Assembly (NCBI RefSeq): GCF_014653945.1
Contig: NZ_BNAU01000008.1
Location: forward strand, 62,001-126,000
DNA: 64,000 nucleotides
DNA from: Amycolatopsis deserti
GTDB lineage: Bacteria; Actinomycetota; Actinomycetes; Mycobacteriales; Pseudonocardiaceae
Reading direction: 5' to 3'
The notes below the pieces were generated by a model. The model did not search any database and was not told the origin of the DNA. It saw only the letters and a list, made by a program, of their open reading frames with translations. The translations under genes and the position numbers were made by a program. Shown piece after piece: positions 8,615 to 16,481 of the stretch (its first letter is position 1; each line of letters opens with the position of its first letter).

Positions 8615-9427
8615 ATGGTCCCTTCGATCCGGTTGAACAACGACGTCGAGCTGCCCGCCCTCGGGTTCGGGGTCTACAAGCTGCCCGATGACGAGGTCGA
8701 GGCGGTGATGCACGTCGCGATGGAGGCCGGCTACCGCAGCTTCGACACGGCCACGTTGTACGGCAACGAGCGGGGTGTCGGCGCGGCGGTGCGCTCGTCC
8801 GGCCTGCCGCGCGACGAGCTGTTCGTCACCACCAAGCTGTGGAACACCGAGCACGGTTACGACTCGGCGCTCAAGGCGTTCGACGGCAGCCTGGAGCTGC
8901 TCGGACTGGACTACGTCGACCTGTACCTGATCCACTGGCCGGTGCCGCGGCAGAACAAGTACGTGGAGACGTGGCGCGCGCTGGAGAAGATCCTGGCCGA
9001 CGGCAAGGCCCGCGCGATCGGCGTGTCGAACTTCCAGATCCCGCACCTGGAACGGCTGATGGCCGAGACCGAGGTGGTGCCCGCGGTCAACCAGATCGAG
9101 CTGCACCCCGGCCTGCAGCAGGCCGCGCTGCGCGGGTTCCACGAGAAGCACGGCATCGTGACCGAGGCGTGGAGCCCGCTCGCGCGCGGCAGGCAGCTGG
9201 ACAGCGAGGTGATCACGACGATCGCCCGCAAGCACGGCAAGACCCCGGCGCAGGTGGTGCTGCGCTGGCACATCGAGATGGGGCACATGATCATCCCGAA
9301 GTCGGCCACCCCGAGCCGCATCCGGGAGAACATCGAGATCTTCGACTTCGAGCTGGACTCCCACGACATCGCCGGCCTGGCGACCCTGGAATCCGGCGAC
9401 CGGCACGGCCCCCACCCCGACGCGTGA
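8615..9427 (+). CDS. Aldo/keto reductase
   Basis: 270-residue NADPH-dependent oxidoreductase of the AKR5-like bacterial group (2,5-diketo-gluconate reductase type), an (alpha/beta)8 barrel. The catalytic tetrad is visible: Asp and Tyr in SFDTATLYGNE, Lys in FVTTKLWN, His in YLIHWPVP. The cofactor end is also intact (IPKSATPSRIRENIEIFDFE). ATG 8615 begins MVPSIRLNNDVELPALGFG, the usual N-terminus; GTG 8606 is possible. It stands 15 bases after the kinase and in the same direction, so it may be read from the same transcript. The physiological substrate is unknown. Confidence 0.92.
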   Translation: MVPSIRLNNDVELPALGFGVYKLPDDEVEAVMHVAMEAGYRSFDTATLYGNERGVGAAVRSSGLPRDELFVTTKLWNTEHGYDSALKAFDGSLELLGLDYVDLYLIHWPVPRQNKYVETWRALEKILADGKARAIGVSNFQIPHLERLMAETEVVPAVNQIELHPGLQQAALRGFHEKHGIVTEAWSPLARGRQLDSEVITTIARKHGKTPAQVVLRWHIEMGHMIIPKSATPSRIRENIEIFDFELDSHDIAGLATLESGDRHGPHPDA

Positions 9428-9432
9428 GGTAA

Positions 9433-9445
9433 TTCGCACCGCGAA
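9433..9445. promoter_or_regulatory. Weak MarR-type operator before marR
   Basis: TTCGCACCGCGAA is a 13-base imperfect dyad (arms TTCGC/GCGAA) just upstream of the MarR start. It matches 10 of 13 positions of the core TTCGTANTACGAA found twice before the downstream oxidoreductase gene, so MarR autoregulation is plausible. Confidence 0.4.
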
Positions 9446-9461
9446 CTGTTAGTCTGGTGTA

Positions 9462-9914
9462 ATGCCCGCACAGGATGACGGCCGGATGGGGATCGTGACC
9501 GCTCTGGTGCGGTCCACGTTCCTGGTGAACGCGGTGTATTCGGAATCGGCCCGCGAGTACGGCATCACGATGCCGCAGGGGCAGCTGTTGTGCGTGCTGA
9601 TGGCGCGGCCGTACGGCATGACCGAGCTGGGCGCAGTGCTGCGGCTGGCGAAGTCGAGCCTGACCGGGCTGGTCGACCGCACCGAACGCAACGGCCTGGT
9701 GCGTCGCGAACCGGATCCTCGCGACACCAGGGCGGTCCGGGTCGCGCTCACGCCGGAGGGGCAGCGGCTGGCGGGGGAGTTCTACACCGAGACGTGCCGC
9801 CGGATCGAACAGCTGCCCGCGGGGCTCGACGCCGGGGAACGGGACCGGCTCGCGAGCCTGCTCGGCCGGGTCGTGACGGACAACGAGGTGCCTCCGGTCT
9901 TCCTCGACCGTTGA
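9462..9914 (+). CDS. MarR family transcriptional regulator
   Basis: 150-residue winged-helix regulator. The core is typical: YGITMPQGQLLCVLMARPYG, then the recognition helix region MTELGAVLRLAKSSLTGLVD, and the wing RREPDPRDTRAVRVALTPEG. MarR proteins act as dimers and usually repress until a small aromatic or oxidised ligand binds. Two strong palindromes follow its stop codon, in front of the luciferase-like oxidoreductase, which is therefore the likely target; a weaker copy lies before marR itself. The ligand is unknown. Confidence 0.92.
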   Translation: MPAQDDGRMGIVTALVRSTFLVNAVYSESAREYGITMPQGQLLCVLMARPYGMTELGAVLRLAKSSLTGLVDRTERNGLVRREPDPRDTRAVRVALTPEGQRLAGEFYTETCRRIEQLPAGLDAGERDRLASLLGRVVTDNEVPPVFLDR

Positions 9915-9919
9915 TCCTC

Positions 9920-9962
9920 TTGCGGTTCGTACTACGAACCATTATGGTTCGTAGTACGAACT
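9920..9962 (+). promoter_or_regulatory. Promoter with two MarR-type operators
   Basis: Two near-identical dyads stand 22 bp apart, centre to centre: GGTTCGTA-C-TACGAACC (9924-9940, 8-bp arms) and GTTCGTA-G-TACGAAC (9947-9961, 7-bp arms). A plausible promoter is TTGCGG (9920-9925), 17 bases, TATGGT (9943-9948); both operators cover it. Spacing of two helical turns would put two MarR dimers on the same face of the DNA. Confidence 0.75.
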
Positions 9963-9976
9963 TCAAGGAGGGCTTC

Positions 9977-10888
9977 ATGACCGCATCTGAGGTGGTTTTC
10001 GGGTTCGGTGCGCACACCGGCGTCGACGAGGTGCCGGACCTGCTGCGCATGGTCCGGCGCGCGGACGCCGACGGGCTCGACCTGGTTTCGCTGTCCGACC
10101 ACCCCTACTTCGGGAGCCGGCTGGACGCCTACGCGACCGTCGGGTTCCTGCTCGGCCACACCGAGCGCATCGCGGGGTTCGCCAACGTCACCAACCTGCC
10201 GCTGCGGCCCCCGGCCATGCTGGCCCGGACGGTGACGACCCTGTCGGCGCTGTCCGGCGGCCGGGTCGTGCTCGGGATGGGCGCGGGCGGGCTCCCGGAC
10301 CGGATCGCCGACATGGGCGGGCGGCGGTTCGCCCCGGCCGAGGCCGTGGAGGCGTTCGAAGAGGCGATCCTGCTGGTCAAGAGCCTGGCCGGGGGTGGCG
10401 AGCCGGTGACGCACGAGGGGCGGCATTACCGGGTGCGCGAGATCGAGCCCGCGCCGGTGCCCGCGCCGCCGGTGTGGACCGGATCGGTCGGGCGGAAGTC
10501 GCTCGCCGCCACCGGTCGCGTGGCCGACGGCTGGCTCCCCGGCCACGCGGCGGACTGGCTGAGCGAGCGGTACCGCACGTCGCGACCGGTGATCGACGAG
10601 GCGGCGGCCGCGGTGGGCCGTGACCCGCGCGAGGTCCGCACGATCCTGAACTTCCCCGGCCGGATCACCGACGCGCCGCTGGCGAAGACGCGCGACGAGG
10701 AAGGCCGCTGGATCGGCGGGTCCGTGGACCAGTGGGTCGAGGAGCTGACCACGGGCGTCCTCGAGCACGGGATGAGCGGCTTCATCCTGTTCCCGCCGGG
10801 CCACGCCGCCCACGACGACGTCTCCCTCGGACGCTGGGCGCGGGAGATCGTGCCGGCCGTGCGCGAGCGGATCGCGAAGGAGGACTAG
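9977..10888 (+). CDS. LLM-class (luciferase-like) flavin/F420-dependent oxidoreductase
   Basis: 303-residue TIM-barrel oxidoreductase of the luciferase-like superfamily. Recognisable pieces are DLVSLSDHPYFGSRLDAYAT, ANVTNLPLRPPAMLARTVTT, LSGGRVVLGMGAGG and the cofactor-binding PPVWTGSVGRKSLAATGRVADGW. In actinomycetes such proteins often use F420, but the sequence does not settle FMN versus F420. The start is fixed by AAGGAGG at 9965-9971, five bases before ATG 9977. The gene is almost certainly under control of the upstream MarR through the twin operators. Substrate unknown. Confidence 0.88.
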   Translation: MTASEVVFGFGAHTGVDEVPDLLRMVRRADADGLDLVSLSDHPYFGSRLDAYATVGFLLGHTERIAGFANVTNLPLRPPAMLARTVTTLSALSGGRVVLGMGAGGLPDRIADMGGRRFAPAEAVEAFEEAILLVKSLAGGGEPVTHEGRHYRVREIEPAPVPAPPVWTGSVGRKSLAATGRVADGWLPGHAADWLSERYRTSRPVIDEAAAAVGRDPREVRTILNFPGRITDAPLAKTRDEEGRWIGGSVDQWVEELTTGVLEHGMSGFILFPPGHAAHDDVSLGRWAREIVPAVRERIAKED

Positions 10889-10939
10889 GTGGACTTGGCC
10901 GGGACTTCGGTGGCGGTGGGTGGGGGTTGAGGTTCCTCG

Positions 10940-11121
10940 CTGGCCACCGCCAACTTCGCCGAGCATGGCATCACTCGGATCGAGCGGTCGATGACCGGCA
11001 ACCTTGGCCTACGGGCAGGTCTACACCAGCAACACCGAACGAGCCGCCGCACTTCGCACGCCGCCAGGGCGAACTCAGCGGCCACCCGCCCACCACCCAC
11101 CTGGCGGCCAAGTCCAGCTAG
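10940..11121 (+). pseudogene. Decayed IS481-type transposase C-terminus
   Basis: Three pieces in three reading frames together resemble the C-terminal end of an IS481-family DDE transposase: ANFAEHGITRIERSMTGN (from 10949), then after a deletion LAYGQVYTSNTERAAAL (from 11004), then RRQGELSGHPPTTHLAAKSS ending at TAG 11119-11121. In intact relatives these correspond to the RIERVMTDN, YTSNTERA and RRHSALGG-PP motifs, with the last catalytic Glu region lying in the deleted part. No terminal repeats or target duplication are visible. The remnant abuts the hydrolase stop. Confidence 0.7.
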
Positions 11122-11897
11122 GGCCGGATCGCCGCCGCGAGGTGCTTGGCGAGCACGTCGGGTGCCTGGGCGTGGGCGAGGTGGCCCTGCCCGGGCAGGA
11201 CGACCCGCCGCGCCTGGGGCAGCGCCCGCTCGAACACCTCGAACGCCGTGCCGTAGGGCTGCACGCCCTCGTTCACCTCGCCCAGCAGCAGCGTGACCGG
11301 CACGGCGAGGTCGTGGTAGAGGTCGAAGGCCGGCTCGTGGGCGTTGAGCGCGGCGAGTTCGGCCGCCAGCGGGTGGGCCAGCGGGCGCAGCACCGGCCAC
11401 ACCGGGCTGTCCCGCAGCGCCGCCACGTACTCGGCGGAGAAACCCGACACGTCCCGGTTCACGATCTCCACCGCGCGGTCCAGGTCACCCTCGGCCGCGC
11501 GCAGCGGCTCGAGCGCCTGGACGCCGAACGGGCTCGACACGGGTTCGTAGGCGACGACGGACCGCAGGTCATGCCGCTGCACCGCGGTTTCCAGCGCGAT
11601 CAGCGCGCCGTAGCTCCAGCCGAACAGCTCCACGTCCCCGCCGAGGGCGTCGAGCACGTGGTGCAGGTCGTCGATCTCGGTGCGCACCGAGTAGCCCTCG
11701 CCGAGCGGCCCGCTGGGCGCCCGGCCCCGCCGGTTCAGCACGACGACCGGGTTCGGCAGCGCGAGGGCCTCGACGACCGGACGCCAGGAGGCGGCGTCGG
11801 CCATCACCCCGGGCACGACGACCACCGGCGGCCCGTCGCCGTCGCGCCGCTCGGCGATCAACGTCGTGCCGTCGCGGTCGAACCGCAGAACTGTCAT
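11118..11897 (-). CDS. Alpha/beta hydrolase
   Basis: 259-residue alpha/beta-hydrolase. Strand pattern and triad are visible: oxyanion loop VVVVPGVMADAASW, nucleophile elbow FGWSYGALIALE (Ser in GWSYG), acid near LLLGEVNEG, and His in LPGQGHLAHAQAP. No signal peptide, so cytoplasmic. It is the last gene of the minus-strand operon amidase, nitrilase, membrane protein, hydrolase behind the LacI-type operators. AAGGAAAA precedes ATG 11897. An ester, lactone or amide substrate is possible; nothing in the sequence says which. Confidence 0.88.
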   Translation of the reverse strand: MTVLRFDRDGTTLIAERRDGDGPPVVVVPGVMADAASWRPVVEALALPNPVVVLNRRGRAPSGPLGEGYSVRTEIDDLHHVLDALGGDVELFGWSYGALIALETAVQRHDLRSVVAYEPVSSPFGVQALEPLRAAEGDLDRAVEIVNRDVSGFSAEYVAALRDSPVWPVLRPLAHPLAAELAALNAHEPAFDLYHDLAVPVTLLLGEVNEGVQPYGTAFEVFERALPQARRVVLPGQGHLAHAQAPDVLAKHLAAAIRP

Positions 11898-11908
11898 GGA
11901 TTTTCCTT

Positions 11909-13087
11909 TCACAGAACGATGTCCAGCAGGGGAACCAGGGTGGCGGTGCACACCGTCATGGCGAACGTGTTGCCCGCGCAGGGATGCACGCCGAGCGGCA
12001 TGCGCCGGGACGCGAACGCGGCCAGCGGGGGAGCGGCCAGCGCGCCGAGCACCGCGCCGCTCAGCACGGCCGGCCACGTCGGGCCGTAGGTGAGCACCAC
12101 CGCGGGCGCGACCGACACGACCGGCACGAACGTCGGGTACCAGCCGTGCCGCGCCCACTGCCGCCGGTACACCAGCACGCCGACCGTGGCGGCGAGGACC
12201 TGCGCGGTGAGCAGGGCCGGCAGCAGGCCGCTGCCGTAGACCGGGGTAAGCGGGTTGAGCAGGTAGGTCAGCACCGTTCCGGCGAGCAATCCGAGCGAGG
12301 CGATTTCGTTGCCGTGGAAGGGAGCTTCGCTGAAGTCGGCGAGCACGCGGCGCACCACCCACACCGGTCCCTGTCGTGGCGTGGTGCCGGCCGAGGCTGG
12401 CGGCGGAACCGGCTCCGGGAGCCACGGCAGCCGGCGGCAGAGCGGGAACGCGACCAGCGCGCTGACCCACATCGCGGTCACCGAACCCACCACCGCGGGG
12501 AGCCCGAGCGGCACGCACACGAAGTTGACCAGCAGCAACGCCACGGGCGTGGTCAGTGCCGCGCCGAGGACGGCGCCGGTGACCGCGACCCGCCACCCGG
12601 CTCCGTAGGTCAGGACCACCATCGGCGGGACCGACACGAACGCCACGAACGTCGGCTGCCAGCTCCCGCTCGCCGGAAGCGTCCACCCCCACGCGATGTT
12701 CGACAGCAGCAGCCCGAGCAGGGCCGCGGCGGTGACCCACGGCCACAACCCGGTGTTACCGCTGACCGGGAACCCGGCCCAGCGGCGCCGCCGCTTCCAC
12801 GCGACGTGCGCGATCCAGCCGCCGGCCAGCAGGCCGAGCCCGCCGAGCGCGGATTTGTAGAACTGCGCCTCGGTGGTGTCGCCCAGGACCCACCGCAGGA
12901 ACTGCGGGATGCGGCGGTAGGCCTGCTCCTGCCACTCGTCGTAGCCGGGCAGGACGTGCGGCAGCGAGCCGGTGACGCGGGCCAGCAGCAGGGCGAGGCC
13001 CGCGGTGACCCCGAACAGCGCGGCGCCGGTCAGCCAGCGGCCGAGCGCGCCGGCGGGCTTCGTCGCCCGGCGGGTGGTGGTGAGCAT
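11909..13087 (-). CDS. Polytopic membrane protein with internal duplication
   Basis: About 392 residues, strongly hydrophobic with roughly ten transmembrane segments. The two halves share a repeat: PTFVAFVSVPPMVVLTYG..W..AVTGAVLGA and PTFVPVVSVAPAVVLTYG..W..VLSGAVLGA, so it arose by duplication and fusion, as in many transporters. I do not recognise the family. Its place between nitrilase and hydrolase genes, all in one operon, suggests uptake or export of the compound these enzymes act on; this is inference. Start ATG 13087, or GTG 13096 which would overlap the nitrilase stop as GTGA. Confidence 0.75.
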   Translation of the reverse strand: MLTTTRRATKPAGALGRWLTGAALFGVTAGLALLLARVTGSLPHVLPGYDEWQEQAYRRIPQFLRWVLGDTTEAQFYKSALGGLGLLAGGWIAHVAWKRRRRWAGFPVSGNTGLWPWVTAAALLGLLLSNIAWGWTLPASGSWQPTFVAFVSVPPMVVLTYGAGWRVAVTGAVLGAALTTPVALLLVNFVCVPLGLPAVVGSVTAMWVSALVAFPLCRRLPWLPEPVPPPASAGTTPRQGPVWVVRRVLADFSEAPFHGNEIASLGLLAGTVLTYLLNPLTPVYGSGLLPALLTAQVLAATVGVLVYRRQWARHGWYPTFVPVVSVAPAVVLTYGPTWPAVLSGAVLGALAAPPLAAFASRRMPLGVHPCAGNTFAMTVCTATLVPLLDIVL

Positions 13088-13092
13088 CGGGG

Positions 13093-13971
13093 TCACCGGG
13101 GGTAGGCCTGGCCGCCGCGGTACCCGAGCAGGGGATCGTAGAGGTCCGTGCGCCGGTCCCGGGGCAGGTCGTTGAGCTCGTTCCAGATCGCCGCCGACCG
13201 GGTCGCCATGAGATCCAGCTCCGCGTAGACGATCGTGTCGCCCTCGGGGGCGGCGACCTCGCTCGCGGGCCAGCCGTTGGTGCCGGTGATCAGCGAGCAC
13301 CCGAGGAACTTCGCACCGCGTTCCTCGCCGACGCGGTTCGCCGCGACGATCGGCACGCCGTTGACGTGCGAGGCGGTCATGGTCAGGTAGGCGGCCATGC
13401 ACCGGCCGGCGTCGTCGAACAGCGGCGGCGGCGTCCACACCCAGTTGTTCACGCTGCAGATCACGTCGGCGCCCTGCACCGCGAGCAGGCGCGCCACCTC
13501 CGGGAACCAGATGTCCCAGCAGATCAGCAGGCCGATCCGGCCGATCCGCGTGTCGAACACCGGGAAGCCGAGGTCGCCGGGCGTGAAGACGAGCTTTTCC
13601 TTGTGCCACAGGTGGGTCTTGCGGTAGTGCCCGATCAGCCCGTCCGGTCCGATGAGGACGGCCGTGTCGAACAGGCGCACACCGTCCACTTCGGTCAGGC
13701 CGCCGACCAGGTGGATGCCACGGGAGCGGGCCAGGTCCGTCCACGCCTGGACGGTCGGTCCGGTCAGTTCCTCGGCGTGTGCGTAAGCCTCTTCCCGGGT
13801 GGCGAAGGAGTACCCGGTGTTGACCAGCTCGGGCAGCACGACCAGGTTCGCACCGCGGTCGGCAGCCGCACCGGCCAGTTCCACGGACCGGTTCAGGTTC
13901 TTGTCCTTGTTCTCCAGCCCGACCTGCGGGTCGCACTGCACGGCGGCGGCGGTGATGACACTCGTCGACAT
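13093..13971 (-). CDS. Nitrilase-superfamily carbon-nitrogen hydrolase
   Basis: 292-residue cytoplasmic hydrolase that cleaves a nitrile or amide C-N bond through a thiol ester. The catalytic triad is complete: Glu in LVVLPELVNTGY, Lys in HYRKTHLWHKEK, Cys in GLLICWDIWFPEVAR. Length is normal for amidase-type members of the superfamily. The N-terminus follows directly on AAAGGAC before ATG 13971, ten bases after the amidase stop. Co-transcription with an amidase-signature enzyme suggests stepwise breakdown of a nitrogen compound. Nitrile versus amide specificity cannot be decided here. Confidence 0.92.
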   Translation of the reverse strand: MSTSVITAAAVQCDPQVGLENKDKNLNRSVELAGAAADRGANLVVLPELVNTGYSFATREEAYAHAEELTGPTVQAWTDLARSRGIHLVGGLTEVDGVRLFDTAVLIGPDGLIGHYRKTHLWHKEKLVFTPGDLGFPVFDTRIGRIGLLICWDIWFPEVARLLAVQGADVICSVNNWVWTPPPLFDDAGRCMAAYLTMTASHVNGVPIVAANRVGEERGAKFLGCSLITGTNGWPASEVAAPEGDTIVYAELDLMATRSAAIWNELNDLPRDRRTDLYDPLLGYRGGQAYPR

Positions 13972-13981
13972 CGTTGTCCTT

Positions 13982-15298
13982 TCAGAGGTGTTCGGCGATC
14001 GTCAGGAGTTGGTGCTCGGAGCCGGGCGGGCCGACGAGCTGCAGTCCCACGGGCAGCTCGCCGACGAGACCGGCGGGGACGGACACCGCGGGCAGTCCGA
14101 GGACGCTCCACGGGCTGGTCAGCGACAGCAGTGCGGCACGCACGTCGCCGAGTTCGCCAGCGCGGGCGTCCAGGAGCGGGGCGGGGAACGGAACCGTCGG
14201 CAGCGCCAGGATCCCGTGCTCCCGCAGCAGGTTCAGGACCTCGCCGCGGGCCCGGTCGCGCAGCTCGCGGGCGCGGACGTACTCCCAGCCGCGGATTTCA
14301 CCGCCGGCTCGCAGCCGCTCGCGGACTTCCTCGCCGAAGAGCCCGGGTGCAGCGGTGAACCGGTCCGCGTGCACCGCGTACGCCTCGCTGCCCTGGATGG
14401 TCGAGTACGCGGCGCGTAGCGCTTCCGCCTGGGGCACAGCGACTTCGGGCAGGTCGCCGAGCCGCGCGCGGACCAGGGCCGTCACCTCGGGCAGGGTCGG
14501 GTGGATCGAGTCCGGTGGCAGCCACGCCAACCGCGATGTCGCCGGCGTGGTTTCGGTTCCGCTCAGGACCGTCCACAGCAGACGGGCGTCCGCGACGGTG
14601 CGGGCGAGCGGCCCGATCGTGTCCAGCGACGGCGCCAGCGGCAGGACCCCCTGCGTGCTCAGCGCGCCGTGGGTGGGTTTGAGGCCCACCACGCCGCAGC
14701 ACGCCGCCGGGATCCGCACCGAACCGCCGGTGTCGGTGCCCAGCGCGAGCGGGACGACGCCGGCCGCGACCGCGGCGGCCGAACCGCTGCTGGAACCGCC
14801 GGTCATGCGGCCCGGGTCGTACGGGTTGCGCGCCGGGCCGTTCGCCGCGCGGTCGCCGGTGGGCCCGAAGGCGATTTCGTGCGTGGCGGTCTTGCCCAGG
14901 ATGATCGCGCCCGCCGCCCGGAGCCGCCGCACGCAGTCGGCGTCGTCGGTGGCGACGCGTCCCTCGAAGTGGTGCGACCCCGCCGTGGTCGGCAGGCCGC
15001 GCACGTCGATCAGGTCCTTGACCGCGACCGGAACGCCGTGCAGGGGCCCGCGGTCCACGCCGGCCGCCAGTTCGCGGGCGGCCTGCTCGGCGGCGTCCCG
15101 GGCGCCCGCTTCGTCCACCGTGACGAACGCGTTGACCACCGGCTCCCACCGGTGGAGTTCGGCGAGCGCGGTTTCCACCAGGTCGCGCGGGCCGAGCCGG
15201 CCGGCACGCAGGTCCGCGGCCAGGTCCGCGACGGAGCGGTGCGCGAACCAGCCGGCGCCGGGCGGCGGGACCAGCCGGGTCCCCAGGGATGACGACAC
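13982..15298 (-). CDS. Amidase-signature family amidase
   Basis: 438-residue hydrolase with the Ser-cisSer-Lys triad: Lys in VPVAVKDLIDVRGLPTTAGS, the cis-Ser and neighbours in MTGGSSSGSAAAVAAG, and the nucleophile in LGTDTGGSVRIPAACCG. Length is typical. I chose GTG 15298 (MSSSLGTRLVPPPG), which has AGAGGAG upstream; longer open frame runs into the operator region. It is the first gene of the four-gene operon divergent from the LacI-type regulator, with operator-like sites between them. GatA-type function is unlikely because no gatB/gatC is adjacent. Confidence 0.93.
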   Translation of the reverse strand: MSSSLGTRLVPPPGAGWFAHRSVADLAADLRAGRLGPRDLVETALAELHRWEPVVNAFVTVDEAGARDAAEQAARELAAGVDRGPLHGVPVAVKDLIDVRGLPTTAGSHHFEGRVATDDADCVRRLRAAGAIILGKTATHEIAFGPTGDRAANGPARNPYDPGRMTGGSSSGSAAAVAAGVVPLALGTDTGGSVRIPAACCGVVGLKPTHGALSTQGVLPLAPSLDTIGPLARTVADARLLWTVLSGTETTPATSRLAWLPPDSIHPTLPEVTALVRARLGDLPEVAVPQAEALRAAYSTIQGSEAYAVHADRFTAAPGLFGEEVRERLRAGGEIRGWEYVRARELRDRARGEVLNLLREHGILALPTVPFPAPLLDARAGELGDVRAALLSLTSPWSVLGLPAVSVPAGLVGELPVGLQLVGPPGSEHQLLTIAEHL

Positions 15299-15316
15299 GG
15301 GGCTCCTCTCGGTGCT

Positions 15317-15370
15317 CAAACGATTGGGTTCGTGTTGCGACGCGACACAAACGTTTGGGAAAATCGTTTG
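15317..15370. promoter_or_regulatory. LacI-type operators between amidase operon and regulator
   Basis: Three related sites lie in the 130-base divergent intergenic region: CAAACGATTG (15317-15326), the perfect palindrome CAAACGTTTG (15348-15357) and AAATCGTTTG (15361-15370). All have the central CG typical of LacI-family operators. Distances between centres are 31 and 13 bases. The regulator encoded at 15429 is the obvious binder. Confidence 0.7.
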
Positions 15371-15428
15371 GGTAGTATCAAGGAGCCCGAGAGCCGCCGT
15401 CAAGGGCGGCGGGGCGAAAGGCTGGGAA

Positions 15429-16439
15429 GTGGGCCGAGAGGAGCGCAAGCGGCCGGCCACCCTGCGGACGATCGCGCGGAGCGCCGGGGTGGACGTGTCG
15501 ACCGTGTCCCGCGTGCTCAACGGATCGCCGGAGGACGCGGCGCGCGCCGCGTCACGGGAGACGGCCGACGCGATCCGCGAGTGGGCGGCCCGGCTGGACT
15601 ACCGGCCCAACCCGCACGCGAAGAGCCTGCGCACGCAGCGCAGCAACCTCGTCGGGGTCCTGGTGCCGCGGCTGTCCGACGTCGTCCTCGCCACGATCTA
15701 CGAGGGCATCGAGGACGCCGCCGCGGGGCACGGCCTGGCGACGTTCGTGATGAACAGCCACGACCGGCCGGCCGAGCAGCGCTCGCGGACCGAGCTGGCG
15801 CTGTCCCGCCGCGTGGACGGTCTCATCCTGGGCGACGCCCACCACGACGGGCAGTTCACCGCCGAGCTGGCCGAGCGGCGCGTGCCGTTCGTGCTGGTCA
15901 GCCGCCACGCGGGCGGCCACCCGTCGGTCACCTGCGACGACTACCGCGGCGGACGGCTGGTGGCCGAGCACTTCCTCGACCTGGGCTACCGGCGGGCCGC
16001 GGTGATCGCCGGTGAACCCTTCGCGAGCACCGGCATCGACCGCACGGCCGGGTTCACCGACCGCTACCGCGAGGAGGGGCTGGAGGTCCCGGCGGTGCAC
16101 TCCGGGTTCGACACCGCGGGCGGGCACCGGGCCGCCGAGCGGCTGCTGTCGGAGGCCGGGCCCACGGCGATCTTCGCGGTGAACGACTTCGCGGCGATCG
16201 GCGCGCTCGGCGCGGTGCGGGACGCGGGCCTGCGCCCCGGGACCGACGTCGCCGTGGCCGGGTTCAACGACACCCCGCTCGCGGCCGAGCTGCCGGTCCC
16301 GCTGACCAGCGTGCGTTCCCCGATGCACGAGATGGGCCGCCGCGCGCTGGAACTGCTGATGAAGGTCCTGAGTGGACAGCAGGCGGAGTCCGAACGCCTG
16401 GAGCCGGAGCTGATCGTCCGGGCGTCCACGATGCGCTGA
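15429..16439 (+). CDS. LacI family transcriptional regulator
   Basis: 336-residue repressor. The N-terminal LacI helix-turn-helix and hinge are clear (TLRTIARSAGVDVSTVSRVL, then ARLDYRPNPHAKSLRTQRSN), followed by a periplasmic-binding-protein-like sensor domain (LVGVLVPRLSDVVLATIYEG, VDGLILGDAHHDG, GEPFASTGIDRTAGF, AIFAVNDFAAIGAL, VAVAGFNDTPLAAELPVPLT). It should repress the divergent amidase/nitrilase operon and itself through the CG-centred palindromes until an inducer, probably related to the amide or nitrile substrate, binds. GTG 15429 is the best start; the 3' end meets a perfect hairpin. Confidence 0.93.
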   Translation: MGREERKRPATLRTIARSAGVDVSTVSRVLNGSPEDAARAASRETADAIREWAARLDYRPNPHAKSLRTQRSNLVGVLVPRLSDVVLATIYEGIEDAAAGHGLATFVMNSHDRPAEQRSRTELALSRRVDGLILGDAHHDGQFTAELAERRVPFVLVSRHAGGHPSVTCDDYRGGRLVAEHFLDLGYRRAAVIAGEPFASTGIDRTAGFTDRYREEGLEVPAVHSGFDTAGGHRAAERLLSEAGPTAIFAVNDFAAIGALGAVRDAGLRPGTDVAVAGFNDTPLAAELPVPLTSVRSPMHEMGRRALELLMKVLSGQQAESERLEPELIVRASTMR

Positions 16440-16470
16440 CGGCCCCTCACCGCCGGGGTGAGGGGCCGTC
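16438..16470. terminator. Bidirectional hairpin terminator
   Basis: Perfect 14-bp inverted repeat GACGGCCCCTCACC / GGTGAGGGGCCGTC with a 5-base loop, beginning inside the LacI stop codon and ending 11 bases before the fadB stop. Placed between convergent genes, it can end transcription from both sides. Confidence 0.85.
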
Positions 16471-16481
16471 GGATCAGGCGA

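Noticed and set aside
13982-15298. GatA subunit of Glu-tRNA amidotransferase
   Set aside because: No gatB or gatC nearby; LacI-controlled context with a nitrilase argues for a catabolic amidase.
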